DNA from: Siphonodentalium dalli | Taxonomy: Eukaryota > Mollusca > Scaphopoda > Gadilida > Siphonodentaliidae | Direction of reading: 5' to 3' | DNA: 64,000 nucleotides | NCBI GenBank assembly: GCA_032622095.1 | Contig: CP136062.1 | Location: forward strand, 165,916,090-165,980,089 | Part shown: piece by piece, positions 33,841 to 43,566 of the stretch | Numbering within the stretch: position 1 is the first letter of the stretch | How the letters are laid out: each line of letters opens with the position of its first letter | Made by a program: the position numbers and the translations under genes | Notes under the pieces: model-generated | Databases searched by the model: none | What the model was told of the DNA's origin: nothing | The model's input: the letters and a program-made list of their open reading frames with translations, nothing else

Positions 33841-33972
33841 AGTATAGTGTGAAAAATTACATGCTTTATGTTCGCAATTAGCATTTGGCTTTTAATTTCC
33901 AAGCTTTAGCGAGGAAATTAAAACCAAAATCCCAAGAGTGAACATAAAGCATGTAATTTTCCACATTATACT
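33841..33972. mobile_element. fold-back element with 60-bp arms
   Basis: Arms 33841-33900 and 33913-33972 pair with few mismatches (ACATGCTTTATGTTC versus GAACATAAAGCATGT; TTTAATTTCC versus GGAAATTAAA). The loop is AAGCTTTAGCGA. Resembles the fold-backs at 5898 and 8996 in design. Confidence 0.85.
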
Positions 33973-34497
33973 AAATATTTTATTTATCCACATCAAAATA
34001 TATCGTATTATAATTTATCACACATCTGTTCCAAGATGAAACGGGTGTATTCAACATGCAACTACAAGCTGGACTTTCACACTCTGTTTCTGGTGTAAAT
34101 GTCTAAATGACGTAACGTGCATGGCTCCATTCATCATTTGCCAACCGCACAACAACATATTTTATAAAAACATTGATATCATCTATAAAATGGGCAAAAT
34201 GGTTTGGGTAAATGTCAAATGTACAACAGACTGAACAGTATATGATGTGTGATATAAACAAAACTCAACACGCATTTGAATTGAACATATTTTATCGAAC
34301 TCGTCATCAATGGCGTAGTCACATTTCACTCGAACCTACAAGGCTACATCATGTACATGGCTCTCATGAAATAGGCCTATATCGTTCCGCTGTTCATAAC
34401 TCATTAAATAAAACAAGTCCGATTCAAATGCATGTGTTACGTTTTGTATATTAATTTATATTAAATTATAAAATATTACAGTAATTACACTGCTTAC
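33973..34497. other. non-coding stretch downstream of the piggyBac exon
   Basis: It would be the start of the transposase intron if the donor at 34497 is real. No further transposase exon was found to its left. Confidence 0.45.
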
Positions 34498-35034
34498 CTG
34501 CATTAAACGAATTCCATAGAATGCTCTCATCTCTTCAACAGTCACATCTGTCCACACTCCTTTGTTGTTATCAGGGTCACTTTGTCGTTTAAGCTGTGCA
34601 TTCTTGTTAGTACAGTTAACAATGTGTTGGAAAACCTCGTCAGTATAGTATAGACGGAAGAATTCAATAGCCTGAGGCTGAGCTTGACAATCATTGTCAG
34701 TGTCACTACTGTCACGAGTGACAGTGTCAAACTTTACATTTGAAGCTGACGGTCCAGGAGTCAAGCCATATTGCCTTGGTCTACAAACCACTGAATAGTC
34801 ACTCTTCCATTGCAAGTTCAAATTCTCTTTGAAAAAAGAAAGTGGCAAATCATCGTCCATGCAGTCGACAGCATCAACAAACTCACTTCCGCATTCCGCA
34901 TCATCATCAGATTCAGAATCAGATTCCTTTTCGTCGCCCAAAGTCAAATTCCGGGGCAGGTCAAAAGTATTAAAGAAATCCGTGCCATTTAATGCTTCAT
35001 AGAAATCTTCATCAGAAAATTCGTCATCTGACAT
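34498..35034 (-). pseudogene. piggyBac-type transposase, N-terminal exon only
   Basis: Starts at the ATG at 35034 and encodes 179 residues. An acidic, serine- and aspartate-rich head (MSDDEFSDEDFYEALNG) is followed by GLTPGPSASNVKF, AIEFFRLYYTDEVFQHIV and GVWTDVTVEEMRAFYGIRLM. This is the usual order at the start of piggyBac transposases (DDE_Tnp_1_7), just before the catalytic domain. The frame reaches CAG/GTAAGC at 34498-34497, a consensus splice donor, so either the gene was spliced or it is cut here. The catalytic aspartates are not in the window, so the copy is probably 3'-truncated and dead. Confidence 0.8.
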
Positions 35035-35210
35035 CGTTTATCGATTATTGTCAAAACCACATTCCATTGCCAAACGACAACGAAGGACGCATACTCAAAA
35101 CCGGGGTTTACCAGTTTTCTATTTTTAGAGCACACAGCGTATAATTTAAAATTGCGGAACATGAGACGAACGTCGTAGCCCGGTAAAGTGTCCCGTGTGG
35201 AAATGTTTAA
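35035..35210 (-). mobile_element. piggyBac leader and terminus
   Basis: Upstream of the transposase ATG. It contains GCACACAGCGTATAATTTAA, GAACGTCGTAGCCCGGTAAAG and ends GTGTGGAAATG-TTTAA, giving a TTAA at 35207-35210 as the likely element edge. It resembles 35690-35853 word by word. Confidence 0.6.
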
Positions 35211-35689
35211 TATACTTTTGTTCCTTGCGTAGAATAACTTGAATTATAAAATTATGACTTCCTGAACACTTGCAAATAGACTGAATATATGTGTAATTTG
35301 ATGACGTAACTTGCTTCCTTTCAATGCATGAAACGAGGTCACGGAATTAACTTTTCGCGCGCAATTCGACCATCGAGCAACTTTATTAACAATCAATACA
35401 ATGAATTTGGATGTGAAAATGCTTTGTTGACACAAATATAACACACATGAAGTAACATTACTGCTGACAAGAATTACGTGATAACTAGAGACTATCTTTA
35501 GTGATCATCGCGGCTAAATTTTCATGTTGACAAGATGCTTTGTTTCGTAGCGTCTTTGTATAAACACACGTGGAATTTCGTGATTTCGGGTCGGTGATTT
35601 CCAGCAATTAGAACAGCATTGGAGACGATTTTATTTCTTATATTTTTTATCAATCATAACGATTGATTGCAATGGGCACCGAGAAAGCC
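35211..35689. other. non-coding spacer
   Basis: Nothing recognised. Confidence 0.4.
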
Positions 35690-35853
35690 CTTCTCGAACC
35701 AGGATATTGTATGGTTTTATGTTTAGAGCGGATAGTGTGCGGTTTAAAATCGCCGAACGGAATTGAACGTCACAGCACGCTAAAGCGGGCTGCGGTGGTG
35801 AACGTAAATTACGTCGTGCCCGCTAAAGCGGGCTGCGGTGGTGAAAGAGTTAA
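35690..35853 (-). mobile_element. second piggyBac-type terminus
   Basis: TTTAGAGCGGATAGTGTGCG, TTTAAAAT-GCCGAAC and ACGTCACAGCACGCTAAAG match the leader at 35035-35210. The unit CGCTAAAGCGGGCTGCGGTG, then GTGAA occurs twice (35779 and 35821). The end is GAAAGAG-TTAA at 35850-35853. It has the same orientation as the first terminus and no coding part, so it is a separate truncated or solo end. Confidence 0.6.
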
Positions 35854-36329
35854 ATATTATTATTATATATATATATATATTTTATTTAATTCATCTTGCA
35901 TACTGCTCCTAGAGAGTGTTTATGTTGACAAAGAATCTGAATATGCTGTTACTTTAGCTGCTATAAAGGAGGATGCAGGGTTGATAGAGGGACACGGGCT
36001 CTGCTCAGCAGGAAACCTATGTTTCTGTTGTCACGGGATGCAATTGTGCCCATGCCTGAGCTTCTAGATGTTATTCCGATCATCGCTGATATGATAGAGA
36101 CTATTCTCAACCAACCAGGGACAATCGATCCCGATCCTTCTCAGCTCATTGGGTTAGCTTTTTATGCTGTGAACTTGTGTGTCTTGGTCCAGAAGAAGTA
36201 TGAAACAGATTCTGCAGTCTCTTGCCATTTATCGAAAGAAGGCTGTAATAGAATCGATAACAACACCGGGAATGAACTCACCATCATCGAACGCCTTTAG
36301 CAACAACTCTTCATTAAATAGAACAAAAG
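35854..36329. other. possible upstream part of the next decayed element
   Basis: A (TA)n tract at 35866-35882 is followed by two overlapping open frames (to 36067 and to 36300). The second reads ELLDVIPIIADMIETILNQP and looks protein-like, but I do not recognise it. It may be the start of the transposase-like gene at 36330. Confidence 0.35.
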
Positions 36330-37623
36330 TTACCAGAAAGTCCAAGTAAGAAAAGAGCTGTTATCAAGAAGCTGGCATTTGAAGAAATGACCCGGAAGAA
36401 CTTCTTCAGGGATGGTGCCACAGTCCAGCATGCTGCATCCATCCCCCGAGAGACCATAAACATGGTTGAATTATTTTATGAACGAGACGACATATCCCGT
36501 CAAGCTCCGGGTCTGCGAGATGTCATCACAGTGAGAAATGGTGCTGGGAAGAACAAGCTACAAAAGAGACATCTCCAACATTTAATGTCAGTAATGGAGG
36601 TGTACGCGTTATTCCAAAAGGAATATCTAGAAACAAAAGTTGGAAAAAGTGTGTTTGCAGAGTCGCGCCCAAAACACGTTCTTCTAAGTGCCCAGATGCC
36701 GAGGAATGTGTGCACATGTATCACCCATCAAAACCTATTTCTAATGTTAGAAGGGCTACACAAGTACAACAAATTGTACAAAAGTTTTACAGATGGGAGA
36801 AGGTACTAAATACAGATGGTAAAGAAAGGTTGGTCAAAGTCGAGCATACGTCAACTGTCGCGGAACTGTAACTGTACGCAGATTTTTGCGATTTCCTGCC
36901 GATTTTCTTGCTCCATCATTACATAAAGAAAAAACAAGAACAATTCAAGGAAAATACAAAGCAGCTTCTACCAACAGATAAATCGGTGGGTATGCTACAG
37001 CCTACAGATTGACTTTGCCGAAAACTATTCTACCCAATGGCAAGACGAAGTCCAATCCGCTCATTGGCATATGATAAGAACCAAATCACAATCTTCACTG
37101 CCGTATACTGGCACGGCACCGATAATAAATCCGGAGTCGTTGTATCCGACGATACAGATCATAACAAGAACGCTGTCCTTGTGTTTCTCGACCACCTGAT
37201 TGCCAGTCTGGTGGACACCGAAGTAAGGACATTGCACATTTGGTCGGATGGACCCTCATCCCAGTTCAAGAATCGCTTCATTGCCGCCGGAATTTCCTTA
37301 CTAGAATCACTCCATGATATAACAATCATCTGGAACTTTACTGCCTCGTCACATGGAAAAGGGCCGGTTGATGCAGTTGGCGGAACCATTAAACGCCTCG
37401 TTACCAACAAAGTGTATCAAAGAAAGGTTATAGTACAGGATTCGGTCAGTTTTGTTAATGCGGCAAAGGATGACACATCGGTGCTCATCTTTCACATACG
37501 AGGTGAAGAGATCAAGAAGGTATTTCACCAGAAAGGATTTGATGCTCTTATTTCCAATTCTCCCCTTCAGCCAGGAATCTTCTCAAAGCATCAACTGTTC
37601 AATGTTCGTGGAACAACAGTCTG
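36330..37623 (+). pseudogene. decayed DDE-type transposase-like gene (DFAENY ... WSDG family)
   Basis: Reading through frame changes gives an ordered protein. First, ETINMVELFYERDDISRQAP and KLQKRHLQHLMSVMEVY (36387-36806). Then VCTCITHQN, with the cysteines of a likely zinc site. Next, in another frame, DFAENY (37011-37028) and WQDEVQSAHWH. Then, after one more shift, NQITIFTAVYWHG, VVSDDTDHNKN, LHIWSDGPSSQFKNRF and HGKGPVDAVGGTIKR (37091-37400). The two aspartate motifs (DFAEN and WSDG) plus the HGKG-VD-GG box look like an RNase-H-fold transposase. I recall the pattern in repetitive uncharacterised animal proteins, but cannot name the superfamily. At least two frameshifts and one stop make it a dead copy. 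Confidence 0.6.
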
Positions 37624-38779
37624 ACATGAACATGTATTCTGAGCATCCCGCATCAGTTATTGTTTCAGGCGCGTTCATCATCATTCCATATCAGTTCCAA
37701 TCGGAAAAGGGACTGATTAGTAAGCTCCTACCAGCAGTTCGGATCGTTTGTCCGTTACCTATGGAAAGCCATCTCTAAAAGGCGCATTAGACTTGTTGAT
37801 TCTGACACTGCTCAAATCACGAAAGAGCTCGTAGGGGGACATCTTATCACAACCAACACTAAAGAGAGGGGTCTATGAGTTTTGTGAAGATATTAATGTC
37901 GACATCTTTTAAATTTCATTAAAGGGACACATGATATTTAGCATTCTCTAACTATTTATTGTCCGCCGACCCAACGGGTTCGGATGACTATTATAATCAG
38001 CACGTGCGTGCGTCCGTCCAGAGCTCAGACAAATTGATATCAGCGAGCATCTTGAAATTTGTGGCGGTTGCTCATTCACAGTGTTTAAACTTGAAGCCAT
38101 CACTGGAATAAGTATCCAGGGAAGTGACGTCACAGTCAAACCAAATTCGGAAGTGACGTTATTATTCATAATTTCATTATACATTATGATATTATGCATT
38201 GATTATGTAACCTGAAGATCAGCAGTAGCTGTGAAAGGCTTAGTTACAAAATAATTAAGTTTTTCGAAGCCATGCTTTCAATTCATTATTATTATTTATA
38301 TATATATATATCTATATTGAGCAGCATGTGTTGTGTTGCACGATGTGACAGTACATCATTTACCTGCAGTTTAAGGCACTGAGACCAGCAGGAATATAAG
38401 TCACAGATGTTTTACTGTACACCTTGCAGAGCTGTTGAATATTTCTGAATATGAATTGTTTTGACATTCTCATGATTCCAGAGTCAAGATTATCATACGA
38501 ATTTGTAATCTTGACTTGTACTAATGTGTTTTGATAATCTAGTGACTTCTTCACTGAGTGTTTCTATAGACACACCTGCATGTTGTTATGAAGAACCGGA
38601 ATGCTGCCAACAATTAAGTGCAGTACGTGACTGGGAATCAACACGCAACTCAAAACTCAGAAACTTTTGGTCATAAAAGTGGAAATAAAAACCTGCCTGC
38701 CAGTAATTTTTGTCATAAATATAAATTTAAAAAGAGAACCACTAGGGAGTGGCAAAATATGCCTGCGGTAATAGTATGA
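37624..38779. other. non-coding stretch
   Basis: 37624-37870 may be the tail of the dead transposase-like gene. 37980-38070 carries GATGACTATTATAATCAGCA and GTGCGTCCGTCC, which look like the inverse of the repeat end at 40990-41060. (TA)n at 38299-38311. No gene. Confidence 0.4.
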
Positions 38780-38945
38780 CAGTATCCTTTCCCCTTACCT
38801 GTGCTATCACCATGTCAATGAACTACCAGAGTTACAAGGTGATTTAATCAGATGGACAGAATAAGTCCGGGCGAAAGGAATTTCTAAGCAAAGAAATGGC
38901 CATAATTCTGGTAAAAAATAATAGACAAATTTCATACTTTACACT
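38780..38945. repeat. distant copy of the ~140-bp repeat of 23.7-24.3 kb
   Basis: GTATCCTTTCCCCTTACCTG, ATCACCATG-CAA, AGTTACAAGGTGATTT, AGATGGACAGA, TTTCTAAGCAAA and TCTGGTAAAAAATAATAGAC follow in the same order as at 23735-24010. Confidence 0.65.
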
Positions 38946-39464
38946 AGATTGGTTGGGAATTTCACACTCTTCGATTTTACAACAATGACTGAGGAAAGTC
39001 CCTCCTTATATACATTGTAATAATAATGTGTTCGTTTAAAGTGGAATTATCCGCCGCACTCATTTAAATTATATTAATAATATTAAATTCCTATATAATC
39101 ATCGGGGCATACTTCTCTCAGATCGACTTCGCGTTGGGTCGTCATCGTATTGGGTCATCTTCATATGGGGTCGACTTCACATGGGCCCTATTTCACTTGT
39201 ACTCTACACCAATGGTCACATGATTTTGTAAAACTTCCGTTGGCTGATTGAGTCACTTTTAAATGTTTAGTATTAGTATTGGTATTTAAATTCCGGAATA
39301 GCCCCGAGGATGCTTGACTATTCATGCCCAAGATCAGTTGCCCCGGGGGTGATCTTACATGTTCGGGGCAACTACTACAGTAAGTCAAAGGCGGTTGACC
39401 AAATAATTTTTTGCTTTCACTTCATCCAATTTTTATTTTAATTAATATTACAAAATATAGCCTT
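38946..39464. other. non-coding stretch with an 18-bp minisatellite
   Basis: GGGTCGTCATCGTATT, GGGTCATCTTCATATG and GGGTCGACTTCACATG run in an 18-bp period at 39123-39186 (about 3.5 units). Around 39330-39370, GTTGCCCC and GGGGCAAC pair weakly. Confidence 0.55.
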
Positions 39465-39892
39465 TACTCTCGGGCTCCAAATAAAAGTGCAGGCCCAAAT
39501 AATAGTGCAGGGAGGAAATTCCATTTAAAGTTAATAAAAGTGCAGACCCAAATAATAGTACAGGGGGAACTCTGAGCAAAACATCAACATAACTGTGGTA
39601 AACAATTATTTGTATAGTAGGTCAGTTATAGGAATCAACATTATAGTATGTGGCATGTGGTGTTTTGTTCATGTTCACATATATGCCATATACTTGAATA
39701 TGTACATGCATAAAGTTATAAGCTCATCATTTTGATATCAGAATCATGTAGAAATCTTGAGTTTGTGATGATTTCTTTTTTCATAGCCTCAAAATTAATA
39801 AACGTGCAGATCCAAATAAGCACCGTGCAGGGGGGAAATTTCCCAAGAAAATAATAAACGTGCATGCATGTTTATTTGGAGCCCAAGAGTAT
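39464..39892. mobile_element. TA-flanked ~427-bp inverted-repeat element
   Basis: Ends TA-CTCTCGGGCTCCAAATAAA and TTTATTTGGAGCCCAAGAG-TA. The phrase AATAAA-GTGCAG--CCAAATAA, followed by G-run-GAAATT, occurs three times inside. No coding capacity. Confidence 0.8.
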
Positions 39893-40477
39893 TAGTATAA
39901 AACAGGCGAGTGAATACAATTAATTGCATGATTGGTTGTAAACTATTATCATATATCTCTTAACGGGAAATCTGAGAGGCATGGCTTCACTGTCTGGAGG
40001 CTTATAAGTTCGAGCAAACCCTGAGTGATTGCCGAAGCAGAACAAGTGCGATACCACCTAACCTATATAATCAGCATCCAGCAAGCAGATGCCCAACATA
40101 AACTTCACAAGAAAACCATAATCAGAAATGGTAATGCCCTCACGATCATATTATTAGCCATAAATATGAATTATAATATAAAATATATTGGTTACATAAA
40201 TGCACCACCTCAGAATTCCGTTAAAACAACTAATCTTTCAAATTATTACAAAAAACTACAGCTTATTACTGCAGGTTTCTCATTCATCACGCCAGAAACC
40301 TTCTAAATGAGGATAAAAAATTGGATGCATTGTGTTCCCACCAAGAGTGCATTGCCCAGCCATTGTTCATACCTAAACATCGAAACCAATCAACGCGGTC
40401 CTAATAGTTTCATACTGCAACTATAAGACATTCAGTGAATACACACCCCACGAAAACCCGAAATGTGTTGTCATGCG
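39893..40477. other. non-coding stretch
   Basis: AT-rich. The plus-strand open frame 40025-40306 has no family marks, and 40310-40400 may be upstream LINE scrap. Confidence 0.4.
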
Positions 40478-40870
40478 AGATATCCCATAGCTATATAGCT
40501 CAATTTCACATAGCCATATTAGCTTTTCTACAATATCTTTAAACAATAAAGCTTCTAAAATCATCGGCATAGTCAACAGAACTTTCACAAACTTGGACAT
40601 CAACACTTTCTAATCGCTCTACATTAGCATGGTCAGACCTATCATCGAATATTGTAACTCTGCATGGAGGCAGGAGCCCACATCACAAATATCAAAGCAA
40701 GAGAAATACAAAGAAAAGCAACGAAACAAGAAGTGCGTCAAAACACTATGCTACCGAGACCGATTGATAAGACTCAATCTGATGACTTTAAAATATGGAA
40801 TATTTAGAGGAGATCTATTGAATCGAGGTATATAGACTGTTGAATGGTGACATGGTCATTACAATATCAA
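40478..40870 (+). pseudogene. LINE reverse-transcriptase thumb remnant
   Basis: Plus-strand translation gives NNKASKIIGIVNRTFTNLDI, one stop near 40611, SLYISMVRPIIEYCNSAW, then CYRDRLIRLNLMTLKYGIFR and GDLL, with a shift near 40825 and then LNGDM-like words. This is the standard order at the thumb end of CR1/jockey-type reverse transcriptases (R-P-x-x-E-Y-C-N and R-L--L-L-x-x-L-x-Y-R--R-G-D). No catalytic YADD box is present. Dead fragment. Confidence 0.72.
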
Positions 40871-40879
40871 TGTCTGTGA

Positions 40880-41085
40880 CCTATTAGAAAGACATTCATC
40901 AGGAAATCCAAGATGGCCACTGTCCTTTATTGAGACATCTACATACCGGTACCAAGTTTCATTCAAATCAGATGATCATTACTGGAGTTACAACTCCGGA
41001 CGCACGGACGGGACGCACAGACAGAAGAGCGGAGCTGATTACAATAGTCCCCTAAAAATAAATTTTTCAGGGAACAGATAATGTA
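40880..41085 (+). repeat. dispersed repeat with ACGGACG tail
   Basis: AAATCCAAGATGGCCACTGT, CATACCGGTACCAAGTTTCA and TCAAATCAGATGATCATTAC, then ACGCACGGACGGGACGCACAGACAG and ATTACAATAGTCCCC. Same class as 3257-3715 and 52400-53680. Confidence 0.65.
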
Positions 41086-41451
41086 TTCAGATTATTTTGT
41101 GTTTGAGCCACATACCTATGGACATTAAATTGATACTCAACTGTAATTAGAATATATACAAACTCATAATTACTTTGTTTGCGTCAACCCATCGTAATAT
41201 TTCAGGAGAAACTATGATGTGAATAGGATTACTGCTCCTTGATCGTGATTACCGCGTTTGCGACAGCCGGTTTGTTTACACATTCCATAATGTTAACCAG
41301 CAACGGGCCTTGGGCTATGTTGGGACTTTCGTATATTGTATAATAAATTAATCCGAGGCGGGCCGCGAAAATCGGCGCAGGCGCTGATGAGAATCGAGGT
41401 ATAAATTTATTATGGCCTAATAGGACGAGCCTGACGAATACATGTACTCAC
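41086..41451. other. non-coding stretch
   Basis: Loose inverted words (ATAATAAATTAATC and GTATAAATTTATTAT at 41340-41412) may be a decayed fold-back. If the exon at 41452 is real, this is its first intron. Confidence 0.4.
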
Positions 41452-41545
41452 CTATCTCTTCTGAAACAAATTTTTTCTCCAGGTCCATGTCCATACATGT
41501 CTGAACAGTTTCCAGCTGGCCATGTTGTTGCCGCCTTCTCTTCAT
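41452..41545 (-). CDS. candidate first coding exon, protein not recognised
   Basis: On the minus strand an ATG in an acceptable context (TACTAATGA, 41545-41543) opens 31 codons plus one base and then meets a strong donor, ATAG/GTGAGT (41451-41446). The peptide starts MKRRRQQHGQLETVQ and ends LEKKFVSEEI. It is hydrophilic, with a basic head and an acidic tail. An acceptor-like TTACATTACAG lies just 5' of it. Another frame is also open through the same stretch and across 41448-41633. No next exon was identified. Evidence is limited to the splice donor and the frame. Confidence 0.25.
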
Positions 41546-42074
41546 TAGTATTGAGTAGGCTCACTAGCCTGTAATGTAATTTCAGGGATTTCTTGAAAGA
41601 ATGTGTGTACAGTATCATGTAAATTGGATTCATTTAGTCCTTCAGTGCTGTATATATGACAACTTTGTTTGCAGCCTTTGGCATTTCAGTACAAATTATC
41701 TCTGGTTCATTTTGCTAATATGCTGAAATTTTTCATCTCGATTAATAATTTCAACAGTGTATTTGTTTTGAAAATTTGAAATATAAAATTAATCCATATG
41801 ACCATCTTATTGATAATCCTAATATGGAAATCTTACAATTTGAATATGTACAGGAAACTACTATAGATCCAGAGCTGTGAATTAACGAACAAATTGCATT
41901 AGTAAAAAGTTTGTCATCAATCGTCAGGATAACACCATTGCAGAACTAAGAGGACAAGAGGTGTGCACTCGCGTGCTAGCATACCACCACCGTGGCAAAT
42001 TCAACCCGCATTATCCGTAAACCCAACAACAACATAAGTCAAAAATGAAGTGTAATGTTAGGAAAAACAGTCCG
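41546..42074. other. non-coding stretch
   Basis: Nothing recognised. Confidence 0.4.
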
Positions 42075-42363
42075 AGCTAACCCTGAGCCGCATCATGTAG
42101 AGAGGGTGTTGTGAGACGCATGTATACCAAAAATTCTTGAAATCGGTTCATATTTGTTAAAGTTATTAAGTCGGACAGAATTTTCTAAGTCAAAATAAGT
42201 AGAAAAGTAAGGCGTAACTTAAAAAAAGAAAGTCTGACCGCACCGCAATTAACATCATGCGGAGAGGCGGTCCTAAGGAGATTGCATACAAAAAAGTATT
42301 GAAATCGGTTCATAGTTCTTCGAATTATGAGGTCGGTCGGACGGACGGACGGACACACGGAGG
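42075..42363. repeat. two ~165-bp repeat copies with GGACGGACGG tail
   Basis: CCGCATCATG-GAGAG, TTGAAATCGGTTCATA and TTAAAGTTATTAAGTCGGAC (42090-42180) recur with changes at 42250-42345, ending in a (GGAC)n run. Confidence 0.7.
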
Positions 42364-42539
42364 GAGAAAGTGTGACGAACAGACGCAGTCAATCCAGTAT
42401 ACCCCCCATTTTCTTCGAAAGTGGGGGTATAATTATTGGGGATATTAAAATGAGAAAGTGTGACGGACAGACGCAGTCAATCCAGTATACCCCCCATTTT
42501 CTTCGAAAGTGGGGGTATAATTATTGGGGATATTAAAAT
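42364..42539. repeat. recent 88-bp tandem duplication
   Basis: Two adjacent 88-bp units (42364 and 42452) differ at one visible base (GACGAAC versus GACGGAC). Each ends with a hairpin, TATACCCCCCATTTTC-TTCG-AAAGTGGGGGTATA. Confidence 0.93.
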
Positions 42540-43407
42540 GAGGTTTAAAAAAATAGCCAATTACTGAATAAGTTTCAATTATTCTCATCTCGCAAAATTC
42601 CCAGATCTGCTCAATAATCAACTGGTGCTTATTTTCAAGCACAAAAATGAATAATGGTGTTCTAAAACATTTATGTACATTTCGGTACAGAATTTGAATC
42701 ACAATTTGGGAATGTGAAACAATGCAGCACAGATATGATGTATGAGGTTACAGAGACTGGTCAAGGATAAAAATTTAACAGGTATTAAGTTGGCAACAAA
42801 TACCATAATGATACAGCCTGGGATTTAACTTGAGAATTGAAACTGTTTTATGCCTCCTGGAACTGAAACTGTTTTATGCATCCAGGCATAGTCATAATAA
42901 TTAATATTGGAAACCAAAGTTGTATTTTATGGTGCATAGTCATGCGGTTTTTTTTAAATAAAGGATATTATTCTCTTTCAGAAAAGTACATATTAAACCT
43001 GATCAAACTATTAAATTCAAAATTATGATTTTTAATCATATTTGTATGTTTTTGAGATTTTTACACCCGTGCCTACCATATTATCAGATAAATGTACATA
43101 GTACACCGGTATAAAAAATGGATTTGATGAAAGAATATTAATTGAAAGATTGAAACGCCTGCACGTACAATACAATCATACATGCATTCATGGTGCTTTG
43201 TCGGCTTTAACGTTAGTCCATTATATGTTACTTAAACTATTAAAACACATGTTCACGTTGTATTTTAAATGACATTGTTACCGGTATTGTTTCACTCCGA
43301 CAGAAATAGATTGTCGCGACTCACGCATGCGCGTATGCACAGCGGTGTCCTGCCTTTGATTTAAAACAAATATGTGTAGCTGTCTCAGGTCATGCACTCA
43401 CATGTGC
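42540..43407. other. non-coding stretch
   Basis: A short duplication (GGAACTGAAACTGTTTTATG, forms at 42836 and 42859) and nothing more. Confidence 0.45.
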
Positions 43408-43566
43408 ATGTGAAAATACATTTTTTTGGCTTCTGCGTTTATCACTTGACCAATTTATGAGGAACATTTCGAGGACCCGTGTGTAAGTCCTCACAATGAC
43501 ACAAGGTCCTCAGGACGTTGGTGTGTAAACAAGTCAAAGTCCTCACAAGGTCGTATAAACACACAC
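43408..43566 (+). repeat. dispersed ~160-bp repeat, copy 1
   Basis: GTGAAAATACATTTTTTTGG through GTCCTCACAAGGTC-TATAAAC. It is almost identical to 47648-47808 (same orientation, 4.2 kb apart). The words GAGGAC and GTCCTC alternate inside, so it can fold on itself. Confidence 0.9.

Noticed and set aside
39985-40030. tRNA-like B-box word (AAGTTCGAGCAAACCC)
   Set aside because: No A box at the right distance and no cloverleaf could be drawn around it.
42257-42536. Two frames repeating QSSIPPIFFESGG-like peptide
   Set aside because: They arise from the 88-bp tandem duplication and the GGAC run.
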